Positions 49,307 to 58,338 of a stretch of 64,000 nucleotides of DNA are shown here, piece by piece. A program made the position numbers and the translations under genes. Location: assembly GCF_014205335.1 (NCBI RefSeq), contig NZ_JACHNH010000001.1, positions 8,054,501 to 8,118,500 on the forward strand, given 5' to 3'. The first letter of the stretch is position 1; every line of letters begins with the position of its first letter. The notes beneath the pieces were generated by a model. It did no database searches. It was not told the DNA's origin and saw only the letters and a program-made list of their open reading frames with translations. This DNA is from Amorphoplanes digitatis (GTDB taxonomy: Bacteria > Actinomycetota > Actinomycetes > Mycobacteriales > Micromonosporaceae).

Positions 49307-51451
49307 TCAGCCGGCGACGGCCAGGGCGAAGGGTAGGACGCCCGGGGCGCCCGCCCGGCGTAGCGCGCGGCCGGCCAGGACCATCGTCCAGCCCGAGTCG
49401 CTGAGGTCGTCGACCAGCAGGACCGGGCCGCCGAGGCCAGCGAGCTGCTCGGCCACCTCCGGCGGCACCGTGAACGCGTCGTGCAGGGCCAGGACCCGCT
49501 GGGCGCTGTTGCCGCGGTGGCCGGTGTCGGCCGCCGCGTGGGTGGAGGTCAGCGTCCCCAGCATCGGCAGCCTGCCCACCGTCGCGATGCGGTCCGCGAT
49601 GCTGGCCACCAGCGCCGGTCGCCGGTGCGAGCCGACGGAGACCACCGCCGCCGGGCGCTGCTCCCAGGCGTCGTCGCCGTGCGCCCAGGCCTTGAGCACC
49701 TCGACCACCGCGGCCGCCAGGTCGTCCGGCAGCGGGCCGTCCGGCGCGTCCGGCCCGACCAGGCCCCGGAGCCGGCCACCCCAGCCGAGGTCGGACAGCC
49801 GGCCGACCGCGCGGCCCGGTCGGATCTGCTCGGCCGGACCGATCTTGCCTTTCACCGGGACGCCGACCGCGGCCAGGCCCGTCGGCCAGAGCTTCTTCGG
49901 GGAGATGTCCACGCCGGCGTGGCCCAGGAACGTCCGGGCCGCGGTCAGCGACGCCGGGGACACCTCCGCGTCGAACATCGGGTCGGCGCAGGTGTCGCAG
50001 CGGCCGCAGGCCTTGGCCTCCGGGTCGTCGAGGCAGCGGCGCAGGAACTCCATCCGGCAGCCGTCCGTCGCCGCGTAGTCGAGCATGGTCTGCTGCTCCG
50101 CCGTGCGGGCCTGCGCGACCCGGCGCAGCCGGGCCGTGTCGTAGGTCCACGGCTCGCCGGTGACGGTCCAGCCACCGCGGGTGCGGCGGACCGCGCCGTC
50201 CACGTCGAGGACCTTCAGCATCAGCTCGAGGCGGGCCCGGCGCAGGTCCACAATGGGCTCCAGCGCCTGCGTGGACAGCGGGCGGTCGGGCGGCAGCGCC
50301 GCCAGCACGGCGCGGACCTGATCCTCCGGCGGGAAGGCCAGCGAGGCGAAGTAGCGCCAGATCGCGGCGTCCTCGGCGCCGGGCAGCAGCACGACCTCGG
50401 CGTGCTCGACGGCGCGGCCCGCGCGGCCCACCTGCTGGTAATAAGCGATCGGGGACGGCGGGGCGCCGAGGTGCACGACGAAGCCCAGGTCCGGCTTGTC
50501 GAAGCCCATCCCCAGCGCGGACGTTGCCACCAGCGCCTTGATCTTGTTGTCGAGGAGGTCCTGCTCCGCGGCCCGGCGCGCGGAGTCCTCGACCTGGCCG
50601 GTGTAGGACGCGACCGGGAAGCCGCGCGAGCGCAGGAACTCCGCCGTCTCCGTCGCGGCGGCGACCGTCAGCGTGTAGATGATGCCGGAGCCCGGGAACC
50701 TCTCGAGGTGGTCGGCGAGCCAGGCCAGCCGGTGCGCGGGGTTGGGCAGGTCCAGCACGGCCAGGCGCAGCGAGTCGCGCTCGAGCGCGCCGCGCAGGAC
50801 CAGGGCGTCGCCGAGCTGCTCGGCGACGTCGGCGGTGACCCGGGCGTTGGCCGTTGCCGTGGTCGCGAGCACCGGGGTGCGGCCCGGCAGCCCGGCCAGG
50901 AAGGTGCGCAGCCGCCGGTAGTCCGGGCGGAAGTCGTGGCCCCAGTCGGAGACGCAGTGCGCCTCGTCGACCACGAGCAGGCCCGTGCTCGCGGCGAGCC
51001 CGGGCAGCACATTGTCGCGGAAGTCGGGGTTGTTGAGCCGCTCGGGGCTGATCAGCAGGACGTCGACCTCGCCGTTGCGGATCTCGGCGGTGATCTCGCT
51101 CCACTCGTCGAGGTTGGCCGAGTTGATCGTGCGGGCCCGGATGCCCGCGCGGGCGGCCGCCTCGACCTGGTTGCGCATCAGGGCCAGCAGCGGCGAGACG
51201 ATCACGGTCGGGCCGGCGGGCGGGTCGCCGGCCTCGGCGGTGATCCCGTCGCGCAGCAGGGCGGTGGCGACGAAGTAGACCGCCGACTTGCCCCAGCCGG
51301 TGCGCTGCACGCAGAGCACCCGGCGCCGGTCGACGACCAGGGCCTCGATGGCGCGCCACTGGTCCTCGCGCAGCACCGCGTCAGCGCCGGCGAGGCGGCG
51401 CAGCACCTCCTCGGCGCACTCGCGCACGCCCAGCCGCTCGGCCTCGCTCAT
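49307..51451 (-). CDS. RecQ-family DNA helicase with C-terminal phosphoribosyltransferase-like domain
   Basis: This 714-residue protein has SF2 helicase motifs near the N-terminus: QRTGWGKSAVYF (motif I), VDEAHCVSDWGHDFR (motif II), ATTATA (III) and ALGMGFDKPDLGFVVH, YYQQVGRAGR (VI). The zinc-binding part holds Cys in GCRMEFLRRC and ACGRCDTCADP. After about residue 540 a second domain begins; near its end VLLVDDLSDSGWTM matches the PRPP-binding loop of type I phosphoribosyltransferases, preceded by GHRGNSAQRVLALHDAF as in ComF-like proteins. ATG 51451 is one of several in-frame starts (51463 and GTG 51472 are alternatives). Confidence 0.9.
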   Translation of the reverse strand: MSEAERLGVRECAEEVLRRLAGADAVLREDQWRAIEALVVDRRRVLCVQRTGWGKSAVYFVATALLRDGITAEAGDPPAGPTVIVSPLLALMRNQVEAAARAGIRARTINSANLDEWSEITAEIRNGEVDVLLISPERLNNPDFRDNVLPGLAASTGLLVVDEAHCVSDWGHDFRPDYRRLRTFLAGLPGRTPVLATTATANARVTADVAEQLGDALVLRGALERDSLRLAVLDLPNPAHRLAWLADHLERFPGSGIIYTLTVAAATETAEFLRSRGFPVASYTGQVEDSARRAAEQDLLDNKIKALVATSALGMGFDKPDLGFVVHLGAPPSPIAYYQQVGRAGRAVEHAEVVLLPGAEDAAIWRYFASLAFPPEDQVRAVLAALPPDRPLSTQALEPIVDLRRARLELMLKVLDVDGAVRRTRGGWTVTGEPWTYDTARLRRVAQARTAEQQTMLDYAATDGCRMEFLRRCLDDPEAKACGRCDTCADPMFDAEVSPASLTAARTFLGHAGVDISPKKLWPTGLAAVGVPVKGKIGPAEQIRPGRAVGRLSDLGWGGRLRGLVGPDAPDGPLPDDLAAAVVEVLKAWAHGDDAWEQRPAAVVSVGSHRRPALVASIADRIATVGRLPMLGTLTSTHAAADTGHRGNSAQRVLALHDAFTVPPEVAEQLAGLGGPVLLVDDLSDSGWTMVLAGRALRRAGAPGVLPFALAVAG

Positions 51452-51519
51452 GTCCCGCCGCATATCCGCCACGCCAGCATGTCTACCAGCCCGCACCGAC
51501 AGACTTGCGGCACCGGGCG

Positions 51520-52245
51520 TCAGCGGCCCAGCACCGAGCCGCCGTTCACGTTGATGATCTGGCCAGTCACGAAGCCGCCGCCGGGGCCGACCAGCCAGCG
51601 GACCGCCTCGGCGATGTCGTCCGGCACGCCGGCCCGCTTCACCAGGGTCGCCGCGACCCGCTGCGCGTGGCCCTCCTCAGTCATGCGGCCGTCGAAGAAC
51701 TCGCTGTCCGTCACGTAGCCGGGCGAGATGACGTTCGCCGTGATGCCCTCGGGGCTCAGCCGGGTCGCCAGGTCCAGCACGTAGCCGTGCAGCGCCGCCT
51801 TCGCCGCCGAGTACGGCCCGCCGCCGCCACGCTGCGCCGCGATCGAACTGGTCAGGACGATCCGCCCGCCCGGGCGCCGCAGCAGGGGCAGCAGCGCGTC
51901 CGTGAGCAGGACGGCCGTGATGACGTTCGAGTCGAAGTTCGCCCGCCAGCGCGCCGCAACGCCCTGCGGCGTCGAGTCGTCACCGCCGATGTACGCGCCC
52001 GCGTTGTTGATCACGACGTCCACCGCGCGGCCGGCGACCGCCTCCACCACGGCGTCGGCCTGCCCCGGTTCCGCGAGGTCGGCCCGGACCGCGGTCGCCT
52101 GCGGGCCGATCCACTTCACGGCGTCGGCAAGCACGTCCGGGCGCCGCCCGACGATGATGACGTCGTAGCCCTCCCCCGCCAGCATCCCCGCCGTCGCCCG
52201 GCCGATTCCCGTGCCGCCCCCGCTGACCACCGCAAGCCTCGTCAT
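51520..52245 (-). CDS. Short-chain dehydrogenase/reductase (classical SDR)
   Basis: This 241-residue SDR has the coenzyme motif SGGGTGIGRATAGML (T-G-x-x-x-G-I-G), NNAGAYIGG, SSIAAQRG with the catalytic Ser, and YSAAKAAL with the Tyr-Lys pair. VISPGYVTDSEFFDGRM and GQIINVNGGSVLG complete the family pattern. It reduces or oxidises an unknown alcohol or ketone. ATG 52245 starts the gene; 76 bases separate its stop from the stop of the kinase gene on the same strand. Confidence 0.93.
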   Translation of the reverse strand: MTRLAVVSGGGTGIGRATAGMLAGEGYDVIIVGRRPDVLADAVKWIGPQATAVRADLAEPGQADAVVEAVAGRAVDVVINNAGAYIGGDDSTPQGVAARWRANFDSNVITAVLLTDALLPLLRRPGGRIVLTSSIAAQRGGGGPYSAAKAALHGYVLDLATRLSPEGITANVISPGYVTDSEFFDGRMTEEGHAQRVAATLVKRAGVPDDIAEAVRWLVGPGGGFVTGQIINVNGGSVLGR

Positions 52246-52321
52246 GTCGCCGACTCTAGCCAGCGGAACCGGCGGCCGCGGGCCGCACGCGCACCGACCA
52301 CCGGCGTACCGGCGGCACCGC

Positions 52322-54040
52322 TCAGATCGTGACGGAGAAGCCCGCCGTCGGCGGATCCTTGCGCGGCTCCGGCGTCTGCGCCGGGGCCGGGGCGAGGTTG
52401 CCGACGGGCTTCTTCGGCGGCCGCGGCGAGGGCGTCGACTCGGCCGGCTTCCGGGACGAGGCCGGGGGCGCGGGGCCGTTGTCCGCCGTCTCGGGCGTCA
52501 GCACGGCGCCGAGCACCTCGGCCCGGCACTTGTGCCCGTTGAGCCGGAAGGCAAACGGCAGCGGGTTGCTGTCCCGGTAGCTACCGCTCAGCACGATGGT
52601 GTCGGAGCGGCCGGGCCGCAGGTCCCTGCCCTCCCGGGCCTCCAGCATCAGCTTGCGGCCGCGCTGGCTGAGCCGCTTCGGCGAGTCGGTGAGCCGCTGC
52701 CCGCCCGCGAAGGCGAACTCCAGCCGCCACCCGGACAGCACGTGCTCGCCGGTGTTGATCACCGTGACCTGCGCGCCGAAGTCCGTACCCGTGTCGTGCT
52801 GGACGCGGTAGCGGACCTTACACCCGCTGCCGCGCGGCGCGACCGCGTTCGGCCCGGCGCCCGCCGCCGCGGCCTGTGCGGTGCCGACGTCGACCGGTTC
52901 GCGGCTGGACGACCAGGCAAGGCCGAGGGTCGCGGCCAGGACGACGGTGGCGACCCCCGCCTGGAGACGATGCCGGCCGGCCAGGACGGCGGCATCGAGC
53001 CGGCCGCCGCGGAACAGCTCGCGTACCAGGCCGCCCCGGAACGGCCCGCCGGCCCGACGCGACGCGGCGCGCGGCGGCGAGCCGGTGGCCCGGCGCGGCG
53101 CGGGACGCGGCGCCGGGTGCGGCGACGGGCGCGGCACCGGGCGCGGCGACGGGCGCGGCGTGGCCTCGCGGGCCGCCACCGGCGGGATGATCGGCTGCAT
53201 CCCGACCAGGGCGGCCAGCGTCACGGCGACCTCGGCGGCGTCCGGGCGCTGCCCGGGCTCCTTGGCCAGGCAGCGCCGGCACAGGTCCGCGACCTCCGGC
53301 GGCAGGCCGGGCAGCGACGGTACGGGCTCGGGATCCGCGAACAGGTGCGCCCGCAGCGCCTCGGTCGTGTTGCCGGCCGGCCACGGGAACCGCCCGGTGA
53401 GCGTGCGGTACAGCAGCAGGCCGAGGGCGTACACGTCGGTCGCGGGCGACACCGGGCTGCCGCTGAGCCGCTCGGGCGCGAGGTATGCGGGCGTGCCGAG
53501 CAGGCTGCCGTCCGCCGCGGCGTCCCGCTGCCCGATCAGGGCCGAGATGCCGAAGTCGACCACCTTGGCCCCTGTGCCGGTGAGCATGACGTTGGCCGGG
53601 GTCACGTCGCGGTGCACGACGCCCCGGGCGTGCGCGGAGGCCAGCGCCGACGCCACCTCGGCCACCATGATCACCGCTTCGCGCCACGGGAGCGAGCCCT
53701 GCCGGTGCAGCCGGACGGAGACCGACTCGCCGTCGTTGAGCTCCATCACCACGTACGGGACGGTGAGGTTCTCGTCGAGCGGGGACTCGCCGAAGTCGAA
53801 GATCCCGGTGATGTGCGGGTGGCACAGCCGGGCCGCGGCCAGCGCCTCCTGGCGCAGCCGGTCGCGGAACAGCGAATCGGTGGCGAGCTGCGGGGATAGC
53901 ACCTTGACCGCGACGGCCCGGCCGAGGATCTCGTCGTGCGCGCGCCACACGACGGACATCCCGCCGGTGCCGAGCCGCTCTATCAGGCGGTATCGATTGC
54001 CGACAAGGCCACCTCGTCTGCCGGTCGCCAGCCACCCCAT
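52322..54040 (-). CDS. Transmembrane Ser/Thr protein kinase with an extracellular CBM2-like domain
   Basis: This 572-residue protein has a kinase domain at about 16-275 with Gly-loop GTGGMSVVW, ATP Lys46 (VAVKVL), HRDVTPANV (143-151) and DFG (162-164). The usual Lys two residues after the catalytic Asp145 is Thr147. A Pro/Arg-rich juxtamembrane stretch (293-345) and one membrane segment (361-377) follow. Outside lies a Cys-bounded domain (Cys407-Cys505) with VTVINTGEHVLSGWRLEFAF and SGSYRDSNPLPFAFRLNGH, which matches the carbohydrate-binding module family 2 pattern. The last 55 residues are Pro-rich. It probably senses a wall or surface polysaccharide. Confidence 0.88.
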   Translation of the reverse strand: MGWLATGRRGGLVGNRYRLIERLGTGGMSVVWRAHDEILGRAVAVKVLSPQLATDSLFRDRLRQEALAAARLCHPHITGIFDFGESPLDENLTVPYVVMELNDGESVSVRLHRQGSLPWREAVIMVAEVASALASAHARGVVHRDVTPANVMLTGTGAKVVDFGISALIGQRDAAADGSLLGTPAYLAPERLSGSPVSPATDVYALGLLLYRTLTGRFPWPAGNTTEALRAHLFADPEPVPSLPGLPPEVADLCRRCLAKEPGQRPDAAEVAVTLAALVGMQPIIPPVAAREATPRPSPRPVPRPSPHPAPRPAPRRATGSPPRAASRRAGGPFRGGLVRELFRGGRLDAAVLAGRHRLQAGVATVVLAATLGLAWSSSREPVDVGTAQAAAAGAGPNAVAPRGSGCKVRYRVQHDTGTDFGAQVTVINTGEHVLSGWRLEFAFAGGQRLTDSPKRLSQRGRKLMLEAREGRDLRPGRSDTIVLSGSYRDSNPLPFAFRLNGHKCRAEVLGAVLTPETADNGPAPPASSRKPAESTPSPRPPKKPVGNLAPAPAQTPEPRKDPPTAGFSVTI

Positions 54041-54141
54041 GAGCCGATTGTTGCCCCGCGCACCGCCCTCTCACCCGGGGTCCCGGAAAACACCTCCGGC
54101 GGTCACGGCGGTCTGACCGGCGCAACGCTCTTTGTCCGGAA

Positions 54142-55653
54142 TCACCCCGCCAACAGTTGATCCACCGGCGCGTAGTCGTCGGTCAGCACCCGGGCGCCGC
54201 CGACGAAGTCGTCCAGCCGGGCGCCGGAGATCAGCTCCACCGGCTCGTCGACCAGCTCGAGGCGGCCGCGGATCTCGTCAAGCGCCAGCGGCGACCGCGA
54301 CGCCACGATCACGAAGTTGGACCCGGTCTCGCCGTCGAGGGCAGCCTGCGGCGCGACGAGCGCGACGTGCGGAAAGACGGACGCGACCGTGGCCACCTCG
54401 GCCCGGATGAAGCGGCCCGGCGGGTAGTCGATGACGTTCTGGGCGTAGACGCCGTCCGCGCGCAGCACCCGCGAGATGTCGGCGGCCATCTCCCGGGTGG
54501 CGAGGTGCCACGGGACCACCAGGTGCCCGAACGCGTCGCCGACCACGAGGTCGTACGCGCCGGCCCGCTGCGCGGCGAGCCCCACCCGCGCGTCGCCGAC
54601 CCGCACCCGCAGCCCCGGCCCGGTGCGGAGGCCGAGTTCGCGCCGGTCGAGTTCGACCAGGCCGCCGTCGAGCTCGAGGACGAGCTGGTCGCTGCCGGGC
54701 CGGGTCTCGGCGACGTATCCCGGCACGGTGAATCCGCCCCCGCCCAGGTGCAGGGCGTCGATCGGGGCGCCGCCGGCCTTGGCGACGTCGACGAGCGCGC
54801 CGAGCCACTGCACGTACGCGAACTCCAGGTGCCGGGGGTCGTTCAGGTCGACGTACGAGTGCCGCGCCGAGTTGAGGATCAGCGTCCGCCCGCCCGGCCT
54901 GGCCGGATCGGCGTCGACCCGCGCGCAGTGATAGGCGGTCTCGATGTCGCACGGCGTCGGCGCCGACGCGCCCAGCCCGGCGCCGAACAGCCCGATGGTG
55001 ACCACCACGGCCCGGGTCCGCGGCCGGCCCGGCAGGGTCAGCCCCGGTGTGGTGCGGCGCAGCCACCAGCCGAGCCCGAAGCCGGCGAGGGCCAGCACCC
55101 CGGCGAGGGTCAGCACGATCCAGCTGCTCGGCATCGCCGCGACGAGGACGAAGCCGGTGCCGAGGGTGGCGGTGATCGCGCCGAGCGTACCGAAGCTGGA
55201 GAGCCGGCCGACCACCTCGCCGGTCCGGCGCAGGTCGCCGAGCTGGAGCTTCACCGTCAGCGGCGTGATCGTGGAGAGCAGGAACGCGGGCAGGAAGACG
55301 GCCATGGCGGCCAGCAGCAGCACCGCCGGGGCCGCGCCGCCGCGCATGATCTCGCCGCCCCAGCGGACCAGCGGGAGGGTGCCCGCGGTGGTGATCGCGG
55401 CGAGGAGCAGCGCCGGGGCGAGGAGCACCCGGGGGTCGAGCCGGTCGGCGAGCCGGCCGCCGAGCCACGTGCCGTACGCGATCGCGGCCAGCGATATCCC
55501 GATGACCGAGCTGCTCACCTGTAGCGTCACGCCGACATAGGGCCCGACCAGCCGCAGCGCGACGATCTCCAGGACCAGCACCGCGCCGCTGGCGAAGAAC
55601 ACCAGCCCGGTCGCGAGTCCGGACGGCAGCGCACGCGGCGGGGAGGTCTCCAT
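54142..55653 (-). CDS. Membrane protein fused to a spermidine-synthase-like domain
   Basis: This 503-residue protein has about seven membrane segments in residues 10-210 (FFASGAVLVLEIVALRLVG, SSSVIGISLAAIAYGTWLGG, FLPAFLLSTITPLTVKLQLG) and a C-terminal Rossmann domain with LHLGGGGFTVPGYV, LVLELDGGLVELDRRELGL and YDLVVGDAFGHLVVPWHL. Actinobacterial fused MFS/spermidine-synthase proteins have this design. The catalytic Asp pair needed for spermidine synthesis is only partly conserved (GGGGF instead of GGGDG), so a polyamine-modifying role is uncertain. Confidence 0.85.
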   Translation of the reverse strand: METSPPRALPSGLATGLVFFASGAVLVLEIVALRLVGPYVGVTLQVSSSVIGISLAAIAYGTWLGGRLADRLDPRVLLAPALLLAAITTAGTLPLVRWGGEIMRGGAAPAVLLLAAMAVFLPAFLLSTITPLTVKLQLGDLRRTGEVVGRLSSFGTLGAITATLGTGFVLVAAMPSSWIVLTLAGVLALAGFGLGWWLRRTTPGLTLPGRPRTRAVVVTIGLFGAGLGASAPTPCDIETAYHCARVDADPARPGGRTLILNSARHSYVDLNDPRHLEFAYVQWLGALVDVAKAGGAPIDALHLGGGGFTVPGYVAETRPGSDQLVLELDGGLVELDRRELGLRTGPGLRVRVGDARVGLAAQRAGAYDLVVGDAFGHLVVPWHLATREMAADISRVLRADGVYAQNVIDYPPGRFIRAEVATVASVFPHVALVAPQAALDGETGSNFVIVASRSPLALDEIRGRLELVDEPVELISGARLDDFVGGARVLTDDYAPVDQLLAG

Positions 55654-55678
55654 CGCGCGGATGCTACCGGCGCACGCC

Positions 55679-56689
55679 TTAAATGACGGAAAGGTGCACG
55701 TGGTTGGTGTGCGTGGCAGAGGGACCGCCCGAGCCGCTGTATGCCCGCCAGCCCGTGCCCGGCGACCAGATCTGCCGGAACCAGATCACGTAGAGCACGC
55801 CCAGTCGCGACGCGTTCTTGACGAAGTAGGCGGCCAGGCTGTTGCCGTAGGTCCGGTCGCCGCCGGAGGCGTTGACGTTCTCGAAGCCACCGGCCGCCGC
55901 GGAGAAGTCGCAGGCCCGTCCCTTGGGATGCTCGCCGGACGAGCGCTCGCTGAAGCACGAGGTGTACCGCTTGAAGTTGGCCGCCCTGGACTGCTGGTAG
56001 GAGTTGAGCAGCCGCGGCGTGATGCAGCCGGAGGTGGTGGGGTCGTTGATCGTGCAGGACTCCTTGGGCCAGGAGCCGTCGGAGTTGCGCGGCGCGGCCT
56101 TGGCCAGCGGCGAGTTCGCGTTGATGAAGCCGCCGGCGACGGCGCCTCCGCCGACGCTGGCCAGCGCCTGCTCGGCCTGCTCCTTCTTCTTGGCCATGAC
56201 CGTGACCTGCTTCTTCTGCTCCTTGATCTCCAGGTCGATCGCATTCTTCGCCTGCTCGGTCGTGGCGACCGCGTCCTGGTAGCCGGTCAGGGCCTTGCCG
56301 TCGACCTGTGCCATCTGGTCGAGGCGCAGCGCCCGCTCCATGAACGCGTCCGGCGAGGTGCTGTTGATCAGCAGCGTCATCGTGTTGAAGCGGCCCTGCC
56401 GGTAGGCACGGTTGGCGATCTCGCCGACCCGGGTCTCCAGCGCCGCCGCCCGCACCTTGGCCTGCTTGAGCGTCTCGCCGAGCTGGACCTGACGCTTCTT
56501 GGAGTTGTCGAGCTTGTTCTTGGCCTCGATGTGGCCCTTGGCGGCCGACTCGAGGGCCGCGCGAAGGGTCTTCGTCCCGCCCTCTTTGTCGGGTTCCGCA
56601 TGCGCGGCCGGCGCGGCGACGACGAGCACGGCCACCGCAGCGAGCAGTGCCAGGACAGGCTGGAGCCGGCGCAGGAGAGTCGCCGCCAC
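55679..56689 (-). CDS. Secreted coiled-coil protein with a C-terminal M15-like (VanY-type) domain
   Basis: This 336-residue protein has a signal peptide (residues 1-31, AAVAVLVVAAPAAHAEP), a long coiled-coil (about 40-170) and a C-terminal domain (205-336). It shows CITPRLLNSYQQSRAANF, EHPKGRACDFSAAAGGFENV with the H-x(n)-D pair, and THTNHVHLSVI at the very end, a zinc-peptidase pattern related to D-Ala-D-Ala carboxypeptidases. It probably acts on cell-wall peptides. GTG 56689 is the first start and a promoter region follows. Confidence 0.8.
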   Translation of the reverse strand: MAATLLRRLQPVLALLAAVAVLVVAAPAAHAEPDKEGGTKTLRAALESAAKGHIEAKNKLDNSKKRQVQLGETLKQAKVRAAALETRVGEIANRAYRQGRFNTMTLLINSTSPDAFMERALRLDQMAQVDGKALTGYQDAVATTEQAKNAIDLEIKEQKKQVTVMAKKKEQAEQALASVGGGAVAGGFINANSPLAKAAPRNSDGSWPKESCTINDPTTSGCITPRLLNSYQQSRAANFKRYTSCFSERSSGEHPKGRACDFSAAAGGFENVNASGGDRTYGNSLAAYFVKNASRLGVLYVIWFRQIWSPGTGWRAYSGSGGPSATHTNHVHLSVI

Positions 56690-56753
56690 GGTCTACCTCC
56701 CAAGTCGTGAGCGCGGTGACTCTACCTCGCCTTGGGTGATATCTACAGCTCGG

Positions 56754-57527
56754 TCAAGTCGCCGAGTATCCACCGTCGACGAAGAGTGTTTGGCCTGTCA
56801 CCGCAGCGCTAGCACCACTCGCCAGATAAACGGCACAACCGGCGAAATCGGCCGGTACGCCATTTCGGCCGATCATCGTGCGGCGGGCGTGCGCGGCCAC
56901 CTTCTCCGGGTCGGCGAAGACCGGCTCGGTCAGCGGGGTGTGCACGACACCCGGTGCCACCGCGTTGCAGCAGACGCCGCGCGCCGACCACGCCTCCGCC
57001 TGCGATCTGGTCAGCGCCACCAGGCCGGCCTTGGCCACGCCGTACGCGCCGCTGTTGCCGTACGCCCGGAAGGCCTGCTGGGAGACGACGTTGATGATCC
57101 GGCCCCGGCCCCGCGCCGCCATCGCCGGCGCGAAGGCCTGCCCCAGCAGGAACGGCGCGGTCAGGTTGGCGGCGAGGGTGACGTCCCAGTCGTCGTCGGT
57201 CAGCTCGTCCATCGGCGGCCGCCGGTTCACCGCCGCCGCGTTGACCAGCACGTCCGGGTCCCCGTACGGCGAGACGATCCTGTCGATCGCGGCGGTGAGC
57301 GCCGCGCGGTCGGCGAGGTCCGCGGCGACCGTCGCGACCCGCACGCCGTCGGCCGCCAGCTCCGCGGCGGTCTCCGCCAGCGGCCCGGGTCGCCGCGCGA
57401 CCAGGACGATCCGGGCGCCCGCCCGGCCGAGCGCACCCGCCATCGCGCGGCCGATCCCGGAGCTGCCGCCCGTCACGACGGCGGTCAGGCCGGTCAGGCC
57501 GAAGAGCTCCTCGAGGTACGCGGACAC
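56754..57527 (-). CDS. Short-chain dehydrogenase/reductase (last gene of signalling operon)
   Basis: This 257-residue SDR has VVTGGSSGIGRAMAGALG, NAAAVNRRPPMDELTDDDWD, VVSQQAFRAYGNSGAYGVAK with the Tyr-Lys pair, and GQTLFVDGGYSAT. It begins four bases after the inositol-monophosphatase stop, so it is in the same transcription unit as the phosphorelay genes 58783-61577. The substrate is unknown. Confidence 0.9.
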   Translation of the reverse strand: MSAYLEELFGLTGLTAVVTGGSSGIGRAMAGALGRAGARIVLVARRPGPLAETAAELAADGVRVATVAADLADRAALTAAIDRIVSPYGDPDVLVNAAAVNRRPPMDELTDDDWDVTLAANLTAPFLLGQAFAPAMAARGRGRIINVVSQQAFRAYGNSGAYGVAKAGLVALTRSQAEAWSARGVCCNAVAPGVVHTPLTEPVFADPEKVAAHARRTMIGRNGVPADFAGCAVYLASGASAAVTGQTLFVDGGYSAT

Positions 57528-57531
57528 GGCG

Positions 57532-58338
57532 TCAGGCGAGGAGCGCGGCGTGGACGGTCGCCCAGACGTCCTCGTTCGCCGCGACCAGCAGGCCGCGCTC
57601 GGAGTCCGTCGGGCGGTACGGCGAGCCGTCGAGGTGCAGCACCGTGCCGCCCGCCTCGGAGACGATCAGCGCGCCCGGCACGTGGTCCCACGGCAGGATC
57701 CGCCAGAACGTCGCGAACTGCTGCACGTCGGCGACGACCGCCACGTACTCGTAGCCGGCGCAGTGACGCCCGCGGGTCACCGTGCCGAGCGCGCCCATGC
57801 CCCGCTCCATGCGCGCCCGCACGTCGTCGGGGAAGTAGCTGCGGGAGACCGCGCCGCTCAGCGCGCTCGCGGGCGGGTCGTCGGTGCGGACCTTGACCCG
57901 CAGGCCGTCCGTGTACGCCCCGCTGCCGGCCTCGGCGACGGTCATCCGGTCGTCGACCACGTCCAGGATCCAGCCCGCGGCCGGCTCACCGTCGCGCAGC
58001 AGGGCGACCATCACGGCGAACGGCGTCTTGCCCGCGGCGAAGTTGTTGGTGCCGTCGACCGGGTCCACGATCCAGAGGGCACCGGCGTCGCCGACCCGGC
58101 CCAGCACGCCGGGGTCGGCCGCCACGGCCTCCTCGCCGACGACCTGCGAGCCGGGCAGCAGCGCGGTCAGCCCCGCCGTCAGCGCCCGCTCGGCCTCCTG
58201 ATCGGCGATGGTGACCAGGTCGCCGGGCGACTTCTGGTGGATCTCGGCGTCGCTGAGGTGCCGCCACCGGGGCAGCACCTCGGTCTGCGCCACCTCGCGG
58301 ATCAGCGAGGTCGCGCGGTCGATCAGGTCATCACGCAC
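57532..58338 (-). CDS. Inositol monophosphatase family protein
   Basis: This 268-residue protein shows the Mg2+-dependent phosphatase motifs: VVGEEA (metal-binding Glu), IVDPVDGTNNFA (the D-P-x-D-G-T-x-N motif) and WDHVPGALIVSEAGG (W-D-x-x-x-G/A). It removes phosphate from inositol-1-phosphate, 3'-phosphoadenosine phosphates or NADP-like compounds. GTG 58338 overlaps the receiver gene by eight bases. Confidence 0.93.
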   Translation of the reverse strand: MRDDLIDRATSLIREVAQTEVLPRWRHLSDAEIHQKSPGDLVTIADQEAERALTAGLTALLPGSQVVGEEAVAADPGVLGRVGDAGALWIVDPVDGTNNFAAGKTPFAVMVALLRDGEPAAGWILDVVDDRMTVAEAGSGAYTDGLRVKVRTDDPPASALSGAVSRSYFPDDVRARMERGMGALGTVTRGRHCAGYEYVAVVADVQQFATFWRILPWDHVPGALIVSEAGGTVLHLDGSPYRPTDSERGLLVAANEDVWATVHAALLA

